NCBI GenBank assembly: GCA_016758905.1
Contig: JAEPQZ010000004.1
Coordinates: 1,116,001 to 1,180,000 of the forward strand
Source of the DNA: Umbelopsis isabellina
Lineage: Eukaryota; Mucoromycota; Umbelopsidomycetes; Umbelopsidales; Umbelopsidaceae
Direction: 5' to 3'
DNA length: 64,000 nt
The notes under the pieces are model-generated. The model was given only the letters and a program-made list of their open reading frames with translations, was not told where the DNA came from and ran no database searches. Position numbers and translations under genes: made by a program. Shown piece by piece: positions 49,007-61,369 of this stretch (the first letter of the stretch is position 1; the number at the start of each line of letters is the position of its first letter).

Positions 49007-51729
49007 TTAACCAAGATAAATTCGTTGGGTACCCTCCTTTTCTTGTCGGCACATTGCGCACTCTTTGACCTTGTCCGCACATGTTTCACAATACACTGAA
49101 AATAAAGACAAGAGATTAGAAAGACAGTTGATTTTTTGACAAGCAAGTTGGGAAAGTTCATGAGCATACCACAATGATAGCATGGTATCGTTGCATGAGT
49201 GATGGTATTGTGCCAGCAAACTCGACACTTGAAATCCGACATTTTGGCAACCTCGTTCTTTTCATCCAACTCTTGTTGTAGTCGCTCATTCTGTTCTATA
49301 ACTTCGGCAATGACAATTTCTAAGTTTGCGGTTCGTCGTTGGCAACTACGGCGAAGCTCCACTTCTTCCGTGTGCAACTGCTGTATCTTATCGAAGCTTT
49401 GATCTGTGTGTAATTTTTCTCTCTTGAACATTTCATTTTCTAAGATCAACGCTCGTTGATCTTTCTCCAACTTTGCAATATGATCATACAATGCATACGA
49501 TTCTTCTGAGCTTGTCGTCAATTCCTCTTGAAATTGTTGAAGTTGACTTTTATGATTTGAAAATAACCCAGATATCGACTTGTGGAAGTTTGCTTCTAAT
49601 GCATCCAGCTTTCGGTTAACGGTATTGCTTGCTGTCATATGGCTGTCAAGTTCCCCTTGAATTATATGACGTTGAACGAAAGGAGGGCTTGCCATCAGAG
49701 CTGCGATATCGTGAGAATGCTGCTTTGTTGATTGTTTGTTTCGAGTTGGGGATGACGGTGACGATCGTGATGCATTATTAGATGCCTCATTAGTAGACAG
49801 TACATCCACATCCGCTACTTCGAGCGGTATGCTCTCTGGGTTGGCAATACCGGTTGCTCTACTGGCTTGCTTGTTTTTAACCATTGACCGGTAGACAGAA
49901 GAAGGTACTATCCGGTTCATCTGTTTACTGACAGCCTGTGAGCGTAGTGATTGGGTATCGTAAAAAGGTTGTCCATTGACACTCGAACTATAGTTTGGCA
50001 TGCCGTAATCCACTGGTTCCATAGAAGGTGATTGATATGACTGATAAGATGCATTATCATTATACCTATCACCGTTGTAGTTCCATGAAAGTCCCTCCAT
50101 AGATGCTTCTCTATAGATTGGTACATGCTGGCTATTGCCGTCATTAGCTACTTCCAGACCTGTCATCCATTCCGAAACATTGTTATCTGCTTTGTTGTGC
50201 ATCATTGTCTTCCAAAGCGAAATTTGATGTTGACGCGCGACATCAGTAGCCATTGGTGCTGCTGGCCGGTAATTATTAGAGTTTTCGTATATATCATTAG
50301 GCGAATATCTATGTTCTGTTGCTTGAAAGCGTCGACTTGTTGATTCAGGAATAACATTCTGCGGTATTTCCTCAGTTTCTTCTACATCTGCGGAATATGT
50401 GCTGAAACTAGGACCAGCCATAGAATCAGAAACTCCACCATTCGCTACAGGAGACATGGCATGCTGTGTACCGAGAGCATGTCGCTCCTTAGTCCACTTT
50501 ATACCTTGCCGATCAGCTATCTTGTTGTTATTGCTCACACTCTCGCTTGCAGCTCCATCATTGTAGTCTTGCCCAAGAATACTTTGACTACTTGGTTTTT
50601 CAGGGCCCAATGTGTCGGTGATATCTACACCATTTGACTCAATGTTAGTTGGATCCTTTTGTTCGTTGTCTACGAATGATTCCGGTGAGGCTTCCTTTTG
50701 CTCGGAGGTAGACGGCTTACAGGTGTCATTGACTGCGGGTGTCTGCGTAGCGATTTCATGTGCACAGAATAAAGATGGAATAAAGGGAACTTCCTCGGCA
50801 GCAAGAGCCCAACTGCATTTTGGCCTTGCGTTATCAACATCAAAGTTTGGACAAGTGAAAGTTACACGATTTTTGTGAAGACCATTATGGGTCAATAACA
50901 TCTTCACTGGAAAGTTGCAAAAGCAGCGTGGAACTGGTGGTGATCGTTTTGGATATCTGTTGGCTAATCTGAATGTGGCACAGAACGTCAAATTGAAAGC
51001 TGGACATATGTTCAACTCCGGATGCTCTGGATTAAGATCGTTCCCATTCTGTAAGTGGCTGCGCAACTGATCCCAAGTACTTTTATGAACGTGAAAACCG
51101 CAAATATTGGATGGTATAGCGCGTCCCTTTGTTTTCTCTTTATCGGACTGCGCTCCTGGCAACTTATCCTTGGCAACCTTCTTCGATGTCGCCTCTGCTG
51201 TCGAATCCAAGTTTAATTGACTATCTTCCGGTACTGAGCTACGTTCACTCTGATTTGATGCTTCTTTGTGTGGATCTGATACATCATTAACAATCGAGTG
51301 CTTATCTTCCATTTCATTTTCGGGTAACACCTTATTTTGAAATTCTCGAAAAGCTTTCAGGTTGTGACATTCATAGATCACGCCAAAGACAGTGGTGTTC
51401 AGCACAGATGCTTCTTTTTTGCACCAACAAAGTGTAGGTTCTGCTATTTTTGAAAGTTTCTCCTCAATGCTTAAAGGATTATCAGGTCGCAACGTTGCGT
51501 TTCCCGGATATCTGTTATTGGCTGGGTATTTTTGTTCTCTTGGTGTTCGCATTGTACTCGCAAAGTTGTTAGAGCGATCGATGCCAGAAGTGCTATGCGA
51601 GCTTAAAGTTGGACTGTACAATTGATCTTCGCTCTCTGCAGCAGCAGCTCTCAACTCTTTCCATCGCAACATTGCCTGCTGTTCCATCACTGAAAAGTGT
51701 GAATCAGTGGGTCGTGCTGTCACCGACAT
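49007..51729 (-). CDS. RING-finger protein with two GRF-like zinc modules
   Basis: Two exons (49170-51729, 49007-49095) give 882 residues. The N-terminal third has two similar cysteine modules: LCWCKKEASVLN...YECHNLKAF with a later NICGFHVH, and RCFCNFPVKMLLTHNG...FTCPNFD with KCSWALA. Both follow a CxC...C...C-x-W-like plan that recalls GRF zinc fingers. The middle 400 residues are polar and low complexity. A coiled coil follows (about residues 690-810), then a C-terminal RING: CRVCWHNTITHATIPCYHC, VYCETCADKVKECAMCRQ, with the third pair joined across the intron. An E3 ubiquitin ligase role is inferred from the RING; I know no characterised orthologue. Confidence 0.82.
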
Positions 51730-51875
51730 TATTAGACAATAGCCAGTAAAGTCGAAGTCTACAATTCAGACATTCACGTTTAACCAAAAAAAAATGAAAG
51801 TAACAATTCCCGCATTCAACAGTCCTGCCCAACTGATAAAGTCACCGTAGGACTTCATATCGTTACAGCTTCTCA

Positions 51876-54817
51876 ATGGCCAACGCTTCAACGAACCTTC
51901 TAGCAGTAGAAGTTAAAAAGACTGAGAAGGTGTCTCTAACTCAAGTCTTGCGAGACTATATCTCCAATGCATATGCCGAGCATCCTGATCTTTATACGGA
52001 TGACTTCCGAGTATTGGATGAACTTAGAATGGACTGCATCCACCTGGGATCACAGCACAACGCTCTTAATAGACTTATAAAGTAAGCAACTCGTTCTTTT
52101 GATTATCCTCAAGTATGCACTATTCTTATATTACTCTAGATACTACGGACAACTGGTATTCATCGGGTCTAAGTTCCCCATCGATGTATGGTATCTCAAT
52201 TTGTGCATAGTATGTCATAGTCAGCCAGCTAACTCAGCCTGTACTATGCATTTAGGTTGGAGCCGAGTTTCCATGGTATCCAGCGTTTGCAGCTAATGGT
52301 GGAAAGCCAGGTACGCTCCTTTTTAAACGACTTGCACTTATATTCAATGCTACTATGTTCAACATATACTGATCTAACACACTCACTCTCTCTCTCTCAA
52401 AAAAAGTTGCATACAGAAATTTAAACTACGAAAAAGCCTGTGTCCTTTACTCTATTGCCGCCATGCAAAGTCAGTTGGGAATCGCAGAGAACAGGGCGAC
52501 TGAGGAAGGCGTGAGAAGAGCTTGCATGTATTTTCAGGTTAGTAGTACATAGGGTAAACCGAAAGTTTTGACATCTTGAACCCGTAGCTGAGTCTTGTCA
52601 TGATTAGAACGCAGCTGGAGCCTTTAAACATCTACAAGATGTTGTAATACCAGATATTCGCACAGCCCCGACAAAGGATATGACAACATCCGCTCTTAAC
52701 ACCTTGGTCAGTTTGATGCTTGCTCAAGCTCAAGAATGCGTCTGGCAGAAAGCCGCTATAGATCATTTGAGGGACGGTACGATAGCTCGACTTGCAGTAC
52801 AGGTTGCGGAATATTACGATTCTGCATATGAGCTAGCAACCAATTCCTCCATATCAGGCTTATACCCTGCGAGCTGGCTATCCCATATGCAGATTAAAAC
52901 TTGGCATTTCAAGGCTGCGGCTCAATTCCGAAAAGCAACTGAATGTATTTCTCAAAACAAATATGGTGAAGAAATTGCCCGCCTACAACTCGCAGATACT
53001 TATGTTAAGAAAGGACTGGATCTCTCTGGATCGTTCCTTTCACGCGGTTCCTCTGTCGGAGAAATGGTCATTAATGATCTCAAATCTTTACAGCAAATTA
53101 TTCAAAGCAACCTTGCTAGAGCTCAAAGAGATAATGATGTTATTTACTTAGAACCGGTTCCAAGCTCGTCAGCCCTTCCCGAGATTGCAAAGTCAGGGAT
53201 GGTGAAACCAGTAAATACGCCGGAAATTACAGATCCTGTTGATTTGATGATGGAGAATGAGAGGAGCCATGGAAAGATGCCGCACGCCTTACTAGGGCTT
53301 CCTTTATTTCAGAAGCTTGTCCCATTTGCTGTTCACCAGGCTGCAAGTGTATATTTCGATAGAAAGGAACGAGTTCTCAAAACGGACATCATGGGAAAGT
53401 TAGAGGAGCTCAATGCTGTGTATCACAGGTAACTATTTGACAAAGTTTTTGGATCATGCAATTCGTATTGACCTGCGACCTCAGTACCTTGAGATCTTTG
53501 AATTTGCCTACTTCATTGCAAGCACTAGAGCAACCTATTGGTCCACCACCATCGTTACTGAAACGCGCAGAGGAAGTTAAGAGCAAAGGAGGTACATCTG
53601 TATTATACGACATGACCGAAAAAGTACGGCAATTATCTCTTAAGAATTCCGAGCTGTTGGATCAAGCATTGAATGCTATAGATGAGGAACTCGAAGAGGA
53701 TGACAGTTTGAGAAAGAAGTATAGAGAAAGTAAGAACTAAGTCAATACCGCAATTGACCTTAGACCTGTAGGTTCTAACGGTGTTTACATTAGGATGGCC
53801 TCTGCCGAAATCATCCGAATTGACTGGCCAAATAACCGCCCAAGGAAAGAAGCATCGCGAAACTATACTGTCAGCACAAAAAGCCGATCAAATCGTCCAT
53901 CAGAAATTGGATTTGTGGGCAAAAATAATTGATATCCTTTCCCTCCCTCAACAAGATATTGAGCGATCAATTCCCTCAGTACATGTGCCAAGAGGATACT
54001 CGGCTGTTGAAGAAGACGATGATCTTGCTCGGCAGAACAATGCTGCCAGAGAATTGAGAGTTTTACTGGAGGAAGCCGAAACCCACGTTCGAGTACGCAA
54101 AGATATCATTGAGAGAGCGCAAAGAACGTCTATGGCTGATGATATCTCACCAGCATTGCTTAACAAGGCGGCTCAGTTGACGGCCAACTCACCCATTGCC
54201 AAAATCGAACCCGCACAGTTTGAAGATTTGTTTGCCGTACAATTACGACAGTACGATGAATACTTAAAAGCTGTTGACCAGCAAGAGGAAGAACAGCATA
54301 TCCTTATGAGGAAAATCACCGATGCCAACGAGAAGTTTTTGGAAGCTCGCAAGTATAATTCTGCTATCGCAAAGAGAGAGAAAGCTCTGCAGAATTTAGA
54401 ACAAGCTTACGATAAGTTCCAAGAAATTTATACTAACCTTCAGGAAGGAATGAAAGTAAGTCATAGCATTTGCACTGAGCCCTTATTCACATTCAAATAT
54501 GCTCACAACCAATTACAGTTCTATTCAGACCATGGCCAGAGCTTGACTAACTTCAAGAAAAAATGTATTGAGTACCAGCAATACAGACGAAATGAAGCTG
54601 TTCAAGCCTTAAAGTAAGTTCACATTGTCATCAGGTCTTATACACTGTTCCGTTTTTAATACGGTCTTTATTTTGAAGGGCTATGGGAGAAACTCCACTA
54701 TCACTATCATCCTTGAAATTGAATGCTCCTGAGGAGCCTCAATCCCCTGGTAGCGGAAGACCTGGATGGAATCCAAGCTTTGGTATTAGGTTCAGTGGTA
54801 AACAGAACAATTCCTAA
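51876..54817 (+). CDS. Bro1/ALIX/Rim20-family ESCRT-associated protein
   Basis: Bro1 domain (residues 1 to about 370) plus ALIX-type V domain; family members bind ESCRT-III Snf7/CHMP4 in endosomal sorting or in pH signalling (Rim20/PalA). Introns are small, and early exons run 51876-52081, then about 49 and 55 nt, to give [26 protein letters not shown]. Other landmarks: [46 protein letters not shown], and the V-domain helices [20 protein letters not shown] to [18 protein letters not shown]. The protein ends [14 protein letters not shown] without a long proline-rich tail; about 830 residues. Bro1 versus Rim20 identity cannot be settled by eye. A CT repeat (52386-52398) serves as the pyrimidine tract of one intron. 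Confidence 0.88.
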
Positions 54818-54927
54818 ATATGCTGATTTGTATCTATCGAGTCCTGTTATTTTGTGTATATACATATCTCATAAGAGCATATCTTCTACTCTCATCTATT
54901 AAAATCATTCACACCATCGATTATCAC

Positions 54928-56778
54928 TCATTGAGCCCAGGCTTCGTAAGCTTCATAATATGCCTTGATATCAAGTTGTTAATGAAAGATCAGTATGTCG
55001 TCTCACATAGTATGCAACATACCTGATATTCCTCTGTTGTCATTTGCCGTTGATCATCTTCGGTAATCTCATGAAGTGGGACAAGTTTACCATTAACCAA
55101 GACCTTTGGAACTTCGGCATCAATATCATCAAAGTTATCGAGATCTTCTTCCTCTTCACTGCCTAATCGTTGTCGTTTGCTATCACTAAACAGTATTTGT
55201 TAGCATAATAGCAGTCATCAAGAAGTGCGTTTAGGATACTTACGCATCATCATTCTCCTCATCATGTTCGCGTTTACTTCCAATTGTCTCGAAGCCAGCA
55301 TCCTCGGCATCCACTTCCTCGTTCTCCACATTCACTTCAATAGAGCCAGGCTGGGTATCAGCCGCAAGGTCATTGAGAGATTCATAGTACTTGGCATAAT
55401 CTGTGGGTTCAGAGTAAATAAGCTAGCTATCACTTCAATGCTTTCAAGCATCAAATACGACAACTTACAGTCAGCTCTATCTTGATCATATTCCTCATTT
55501 TCTACAGCTTCGAACTGATCTTCTTCATCCGAGTCAGCTTGTTCATCTTGAACCTCTCGGTCACCAGTTCCCGTAAGAGGAGTGTTGATCGTACTATGTT
55601 GATGCCATACAGGAAGTGCATTCTGTTGCCGTTTCTTGTTTGATTCAGAAATTTTGGCTCGTCTTGCCGCCTCATTATCCATCTGCAAATCAACGATAAT
55701 CTCTCCTTGGCCAGCCCCAGTATCTTGGGCTACCGCAAGTTCATGGCCACCTGCGTTTTTCCGCTGCACTTAGTCCTTGAACATGCTTATGTGTCATTAA
55801 TCCATTCAACTTACCGTCAGCACCATTGGCTTTGTTGTTCCCACCCAAATCAGAACCAGCAGATGTTCTAATAATGTAACTATGATGGAATTCGTGAGAG
55901 CCTGATAATGTTTAGCAACAATATGTTAAGCAAGAAATACCTAGCTGGAATAACCAGAGAATCTGTTTGCTTAAGCAGGGATATAATGGGCAGACATTGT
56001 TCACGCAATCTATTTTCACATACTGTTAATAAGCAGATATGCACATAGGAAGTCTTGAGAACTCATATTACCTCGCAAGTACTTCTTGGCTGTATTTCAC
56101 ATTGTCTGCATTGTCGTTCTCTTCCAGGATACCGTCGCAATCTTCGCAGTGGAACAACATATCCGTCATACTTTGTAATCCAAGAGCTTCCAGAGCGGGA
56201 TATGTTCGTTGACAATTAGGGCAGACGTACCCTTTGTTTTCTGACTCCTATACGAATATGATCAGAGAAATCCAAAGGTATCAAAGTTCGGATTCGAACA
56301 ATTCGTCCTTACGGTGCGCAAGGTATCCCTGACCGACGTCTGCATCTTGTACATTTTCCATTTTACAACGTTCACAAATTGCTTGTAGTCGATGTAATAA
56401 TACGTTTTCGGTACTGCTCGCTGATCCGGAGCTCGCGCTTCCTGCTTCTGGATGCTGTGCAGCAGTGTTAATAACAGTCAAATGGAGATAAGTGAAAATT
56501 GCTTTACTATATCATACATTCGAACAAGCCTATCCTCTTTTAGTTTCGCACATAGTTTGTGCAATTCTCGTGGGGTTATTTTGAGACTTATGGACAAGTC
56601 CTCTTCCTTGATCCTAAGTAATCAAATCAGAAGTCTAAATCCTCCCCAACCGCAAATTCAGCTATACGTACTGCTCTCCTATTTTGTTTAACGAATCAAG
56701 TACAGCAATGTACTTTGGGTCATAGAATGCTCGGCCAACCCGTGCTACCATTGTCTTTAAAACATCGTATTGCGACAT
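54928..56778 (-). CDS. TFA1: Transcription initiation factor TFIIE subunit alpha
   Basis: Large TFIIE subunit, which recruits and regulates TFIIH at Pol II promoters. Start is the ATG giving MSQYDVLKTMVARVGRAFYD. Joined exons give the winged helix (IKEEDLSISLKITPRELHKL, CAKLKEDRLVRI), then RAVPKTYYYIDYKQFVNVV, and the zinc ribbon CPNCQRTYPALEALGL...FHCEDCDG, with CxxC pairs 25-30 residues apart. The C-terminal half is acidic (DSDEEDQFEAVENEEYD, GSEEEEDLDNFDDID) and ends AYYEAYEAWAQ after a final intron. The correct frame is only visible by splicing: single open frames on this strand are partly wrong. It converges on the Bro1 gene with a 110-bp gap. Confidence 0.92.
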
Positions 56779-57129
56779 GTTTAAGGGCAACCGTGGAGAA
56801 GCGCTTGTCAAACACAGCAGTCACCGCTTCCAAATGATAGCTGCTTCCTCAATCAAAGTCACACTCAATAGCAAAAATCTCGCCCTTTGCACTACTCACA
56901 AACCTTATATAGTGCATTACTTGATTAGTTTTTGCAGATAATTCATCAAGCATGGTGATAAACAGTTTTAATAAAGGCTATATTACATTATCGAGATCAA
57001 ATTACATGACTGTAAGGTCGAATTTTTGGTAAACACAATTTAAAGTGTAATGCGTCTGTAAGTCGACAGTTGCTAGGTCGTTCGCCATACCAACTACGAT
57101 TATACCAGCAAAATTGTGTGTGGAGTGTT
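56779..57129. other. Intergenic, TFIIE-alpha promoter / LSM8 3' flank
   Basis: About 350 bp, AT-rich, no gene or clear element seen. Confidence 0.5.
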
Positions 57130-57633
57130 TTACAGTGAGATAGCAGGAAGTGGTTCTGCACGTAACTCTTCAATGTTCATCTCTGTTTCAGCATCGGTAT
57201 CAATTTGACCAATGATGCCTCTGGTGATAGGAAGAGGGCCTTTAGTAAACTCAGTTGCAGCCTTTAACTTTCAATGCGCATCCTCTTACATGCTATCGCC
57301 ACGTATGACATATAGGCCGAGTGGAACTACTTCAGTACCGTCCGACGAGAAGACGCGTTCGTGACATTTCTCCAATATGATATTTCCGGCCGAATCAACT
57401 CCTCTTGTTGTACCCTGTTCAATCGCACTTTGTTAACACTTGGATCCGAGATATTCATCGTAAATCACTTCCGCAAATAGCACTTGCCACTAAGACACGT
57501 CCATCTAATGTGATCACGGAGACAAGTTCTAAGGATGGAAGAAGTCAACTCAGCTCACAAGTCGTCAGGTCGAACAAAAATGTGCTAGAAACTGTTTGAA
57601 CTTACTGTCAACAAAACCGTTCAATAGACTCAT
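57130..57633 (-). CDS. LSM8: U6 snRNA-associated Sm-like protein LSM8
   Basis: Subunit of the nuclear Lsm2-8 ring that binds the 3' end of U6 snRNA. Four small exons (57606-57633, 57488-57528, 57290-57414, 57130-57220) sum to 285 nt, 94 residues, the normal Lsm8 size; no long open frame reveals it. Sm1: SVITLDGRVLVGTTRGVD and NIILEKCHERVF; Sm2: GLYVIRGDSIGIIGQID. It starts MSLLNGFVDKLV. The intron after exon 2 begins GCAAGT, so it is GC-AG; the alternative GT donor three bases earlier would delete the conserved Val before Gly. It is divergent from ALG2 across 324 bp. Confidence 0.9.
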
Positions 57634-57957
57634 TTCTGATTTGAGCAGCGATGTATCATTCGTGGATTTGATTTTTTGGGACAAAAGGACATCATAAACG
57701 CAAGTCACGTGTGAGAAATGCTAAGTCTTCGAGCTTTTATTTGCAAAAGTATATTCAATGACTACCAGAATCTGTGATTCTGGAATAAAAGTAATTTGAA
57801 GCTTGTGAGCTCTATATCGAACCATGACGTTCAAAGCATTGCTTTTAGTTCAATATGTCATCCTTGAGCGAATCTTTTTGTTGGCCACGTATGAGCGGAG
57901 TTTTCTTTAATAAAGCCAAATTCGGGCAACTGGCTCACTCAAGCTTGCAGTCTATTC
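57634..57957. promoter_or_regulatory. Divergent LSM8 / ALG2 promoter with CACGTG
   Basis: 324-bp region between divergent ATGs. A CACGTG lies at 57706-57711, about 75 bp from the LSM8 ATG. No gene is present. Confidence 0.35.
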
Positions 57958-59638
57958 ATGTCGTCAAAGCAGGAAGGTCGACAGGCACCACTGAAGGTAG
58001 CCTTCATCCACCCGGACCTCGGCATCGGTGAGTTGTAGATCTGAACTCTCAATCGTTGATGGTAAATTCTATTTTCGGCTAAGTCAATCCGCAACGCTTA
58101 GGTGGTGCCGAACGTTTGGTGGTAGATGCAGCTGTTGGCTTACAGCAACGAGGCCATGAAGTTGTCATGTATACCTCGCATCACGACAGCAACCATTGTT
58201 TTGAAGAAACTAGAGATGGTAATTATACAACTTCCCTTTGTTTCTTCTGTTGAAGACATCATTAAACAATGAGCTTTTTCAACAGGTACGCTTGAAGTCC
58301 TCGTCAAAGGAAACACCATTATACCACGAACTATATTTGGAAAATTTTATATACTATGTGCTATTTTGCGTCAATTCCATTTATGCTTCTCTCTGTTGAG
58401 GGAACATAAGGATTCTTACGATGTGCTATTTGTAGATCAACTAAGCGCATGCATACCTCTTTTGAAACTCTTCTGTCCGTCCAAGGTGAATGTCCATCAA
58501 CATCGTACACACCAGATCCAAATTATTGACCTGTTCATTGGCAACTTTGTAGATATTTTTTTACTGCCATTTTCCTGACAAGAAATTAGCACGACATGAA
58601 ACGTGGTTGCAAAATGCGTACCGTGCGCCTGTTGATCTTTTTGAGGAATGGACCACAGGAATGGCAGATACTATCGTGGTCAATAGTGATTTCACAGCTG
58701 GAGTGTTCAAACGTTCTTTCCCAAGCATTCTCAAACGTCCGCGTACGCTCTATCCGCCAATCAATTTTGAAGCATATGACAAAGTGGCTGATATTAATGA
58801 TCCATCTGTCAAAATCTTGGTCTCGTAAGTATTTTTTAATTTTAGCAACCCAATGGATTCAGCGATATTATGGAGAATACTAATATGCTTGGCAACTAGT
58901 GACAAAAAATTGATTGTATCTATCAATCGGTTTGAGCGCAAGAAGGATATTGCCTTGGCGGTTCATGCATTCGCAAAATTGAGAGATGACAAAGAAATAT
59001 CTGCTGAATTGTTCTCGAAAATGCGATTGATTGTTGGAGGCGGATACGATCCCAGAGTTTCAGAAAACGTTGACTACAAATCAGAATTGGACGTACTGGC
59101 TACGAAAACATACGGTTTGAAAACCTTTACGCTGATGCCAAAATCTGTTGATCTTATCCCAGACGGCACACAAGTACTTTTCCTCTGTTCTTTTAATGAC
59201 GCGCAACGATCTTATCTTCTCTCCCATGCAATGGTTGTACTCTATACTCCATCCAACGAGCATTTTGGAATTACTCCTGTCGAAGCCATGTATGCCAAAG
59301 CTCCTGTAATTGCTGCCAACAATGGCGGCCCGACGGAATCAATTCTACACGAAAAAACCGGATTTTTATTACCGCCCACGCCAGAAGCTTGGAAAGATGG
59401 TATCAAAACCATCGTGACTGAGAGAGTAGATGGCACCAAGATGGGTCAGGAAGGAAGAAAGCGCGCTCAAGAAAAGTTCTCATTAACAGCCTTTGTTAAT
59501 CAATTGGAAGACGTTTTAGATGAATTGGCTTCTGGTGGCCGGCCGACCAAACACCATTATGATAATGTGGAATATGGTGTCCGTGTTACTGTCGCCATTG
59601 TCTTTTTTGGTTTATGGCTCAAATACTGGTGGTTTTGA
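57958..59638 (+). CDS. ALG2: ALG2 alpha-1,3/1,6-mannosyltransferase
   Basis: Adds the second and third mannoses to the dolichol-linked oligosaccharide on the cytosolic face of the ER. Five exons (57958-58027, 58102-58218, 58286-58485, 58553-58824, 58900-59638) give 465 residues. N-terminal Rossmann half: [20 protein letters not shown], split across intron 1. [11 protein letters not shown] and [17 protein letters not shown] follow. The GT4 half carries [31 protein letters not shown] (the E-x7-E motif) and NGGPTESI. It ends with a hydrophobic segment [19 protein letters not shown], a probable membrane helix. An apparent stop near 58576 lies in the frame that reads through intron 3 and is not in the spliced message. 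Confidence 0.95.
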
Positions 59639-59898
59639 AATTGAACGTAGAAACAACAATAAAACTAGACTTGATATATTAGTAACATGAATGGTTTGCT
59701 AATTTGTGGAAGGTATCTCTCTTCTCCATTTCTTTATGTATGAAGTTCCGATTTTCCTTATGGCTTACAAAAGTGAATTACTTTGATTGAGTAGTATAAT
59801 TTATAATAGAAAAGGAAGCATATAAAGTTTAGATGAACTGAACTTCGGCAATTTGAATTATAATTAGTTCAGGAAGTCAAATTTAGCGATTTCTCATT

Positions 59899-61369
59899 CT
59901 ACTTCCTAATGGTCTTGGGAGAATCTCGTTGAGAATAGTAATAAGCATCCAACTCGGATTGTAGCTCTTTGATTTTATCATTTTGAGATTCTAATTCTTT
60001 ATGCAAACGGTCGCGCTCAGCCAATAGCTTATTCAACGGGAGGTTAGAAGATATGGTTTAAGGAATTGCTTTCTCAGTAAAAAAAAATATATATATATAT
60101 ATACCTGTTGTTCCCACATACGGAATCTTTGTTCCTCAGCCTTGACTTGTTCGGTAAACTTCTTACGCAAAAGCTCTTCCTCTTCTTTGAATTTGGGGTT
60201 CTCGGAAGGTTGGCTTCTGGGATCGCCAAACTTTCTTGTTTCCATTTGAGACTGTCTGTAGTTTTCATAATGTACGTCTTCCGAAGTTGAAATGAGATCG
60301 AGCATATGAGTGCGTATGAGAAGGCTACGAAGCTTCTTGAAATCGCAATGCTCTTCATTCTCTACTTCAGCTACACCCCAGGAGTACTCTCTGCCCTTGA
60401 CTGTGCGGCCGTCAGGAGTAGTAACATCTTGAGTAGAGCCAATGACGGAAAATGGCAATGCATTCATGATGTTATGGTTGCGTTTTGTACTAGACTCATC
60501 ATCACTTTCAATGGGGCAAGAATAGACACGAATGTTTTGTGCAGAAATGACATCTCTGATCTGTGATGATATATTTGGTTAGTAGGCTCCCTTGAGAAGA
60601 CTTATGGGACAATCGCTAATACTTTACACTTTGTTTGAACTTAGCAAGATCACTAGGAGTCAAGGTATCAGCTTTAGCGATGACTGGAATTAAGTTCACA
60701 CGTGAACCAAGTCTCTTCATGACTTCAACATCCAAAGGATTCAAGCTGTGGCCGGTGGGCTTAATAAAATATAGACAAGCATGGACTCTCATATCGACAA
60801 TACCCTTTCTGCTTGGTTGCTGCTCTTGTCTCATATACTTTTCATGCTGATCATCAATAAAATCAACAATGGGTATCCAAGCATGTCTGTTGTTGACATA
60901 GTCACCAAATCCGGGTGTATCAATAACAGTCAATTTGACCTTGAACATCTTCTCTTCGAGCTCTAAGAAGCCACATGTATTTAATGTTCTGTCCAATCTG
61001 CCTTTAGAGTCCATATCTTTGAGAGCAATAACTTACCAGCCTTCGTAATCTGGATTTGGACCGTCTTGGCAGGCTGCTTGACTTTTCTTTTGTTCAAATT
61101 CTTCTGGTCTTTGATACCAGTTGTAAACAAAGTGTTAACAAAAGTGGTCTTTCCTAAGCCAGATTCACCTACACCAGATTAATGCATAAGTTGAGTGTGC
61201 TTATTTATGAAACAATCCTTCAATTTCACTTACCACACACCATCAAGGTAAAGTTTGCGCCATTTTTCGCGACAATTTTGTGGCGCTGATTTGGAAGGTT
61301 TGCAATACCAGTTCCAATAGAAGAGATGGGTGCTGCAGGTGCGGTTTCAACTGGTGAAGCGGCTGCCAT
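59899..61369 (-). CDS. Septin (Cdc3-like)
   Basis: Filament-forming GTPase that scaffolds septa, branch points and polarity sites. Five exons (61234-61369, 61037-61168, 60628-60962, 60105-60560, 59899-60027) give 395 residues. The P-loop GESGLGKTTF is created across intron 1; switch regions DTPGFGDYVNN and the G4 motif AKADTL are present, with GREYSWGVAEVE, then a C-terminal coiled coil LLAERDRLHKELESQNDKIK. A short, Ala/Pro-rich N-terminus precedes NFTLMV. The coiled coil and sequence suggest the Cdc3/AspB group rather than Cdc10. The last intron opens with an AT dinucleotide repeat right after the donor (60087-60103). Confidence 0.92.
60087..60103. repeat. AT dinucleotide repeat in septin intron
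   Basis: About eight AT repeats beginning immediately inside the donor of the last septin intron (minus strand GTATATAT). Confidence 0.8.

Noticed and set aside
58486-58578. Apparent frame break in ALG2 before CHFPDKKLA
   Set aside because: A normal 67-nt GT-AG intron (58486-58552) removes it and restores the conserved FYCHFPDK; the gene is intact.
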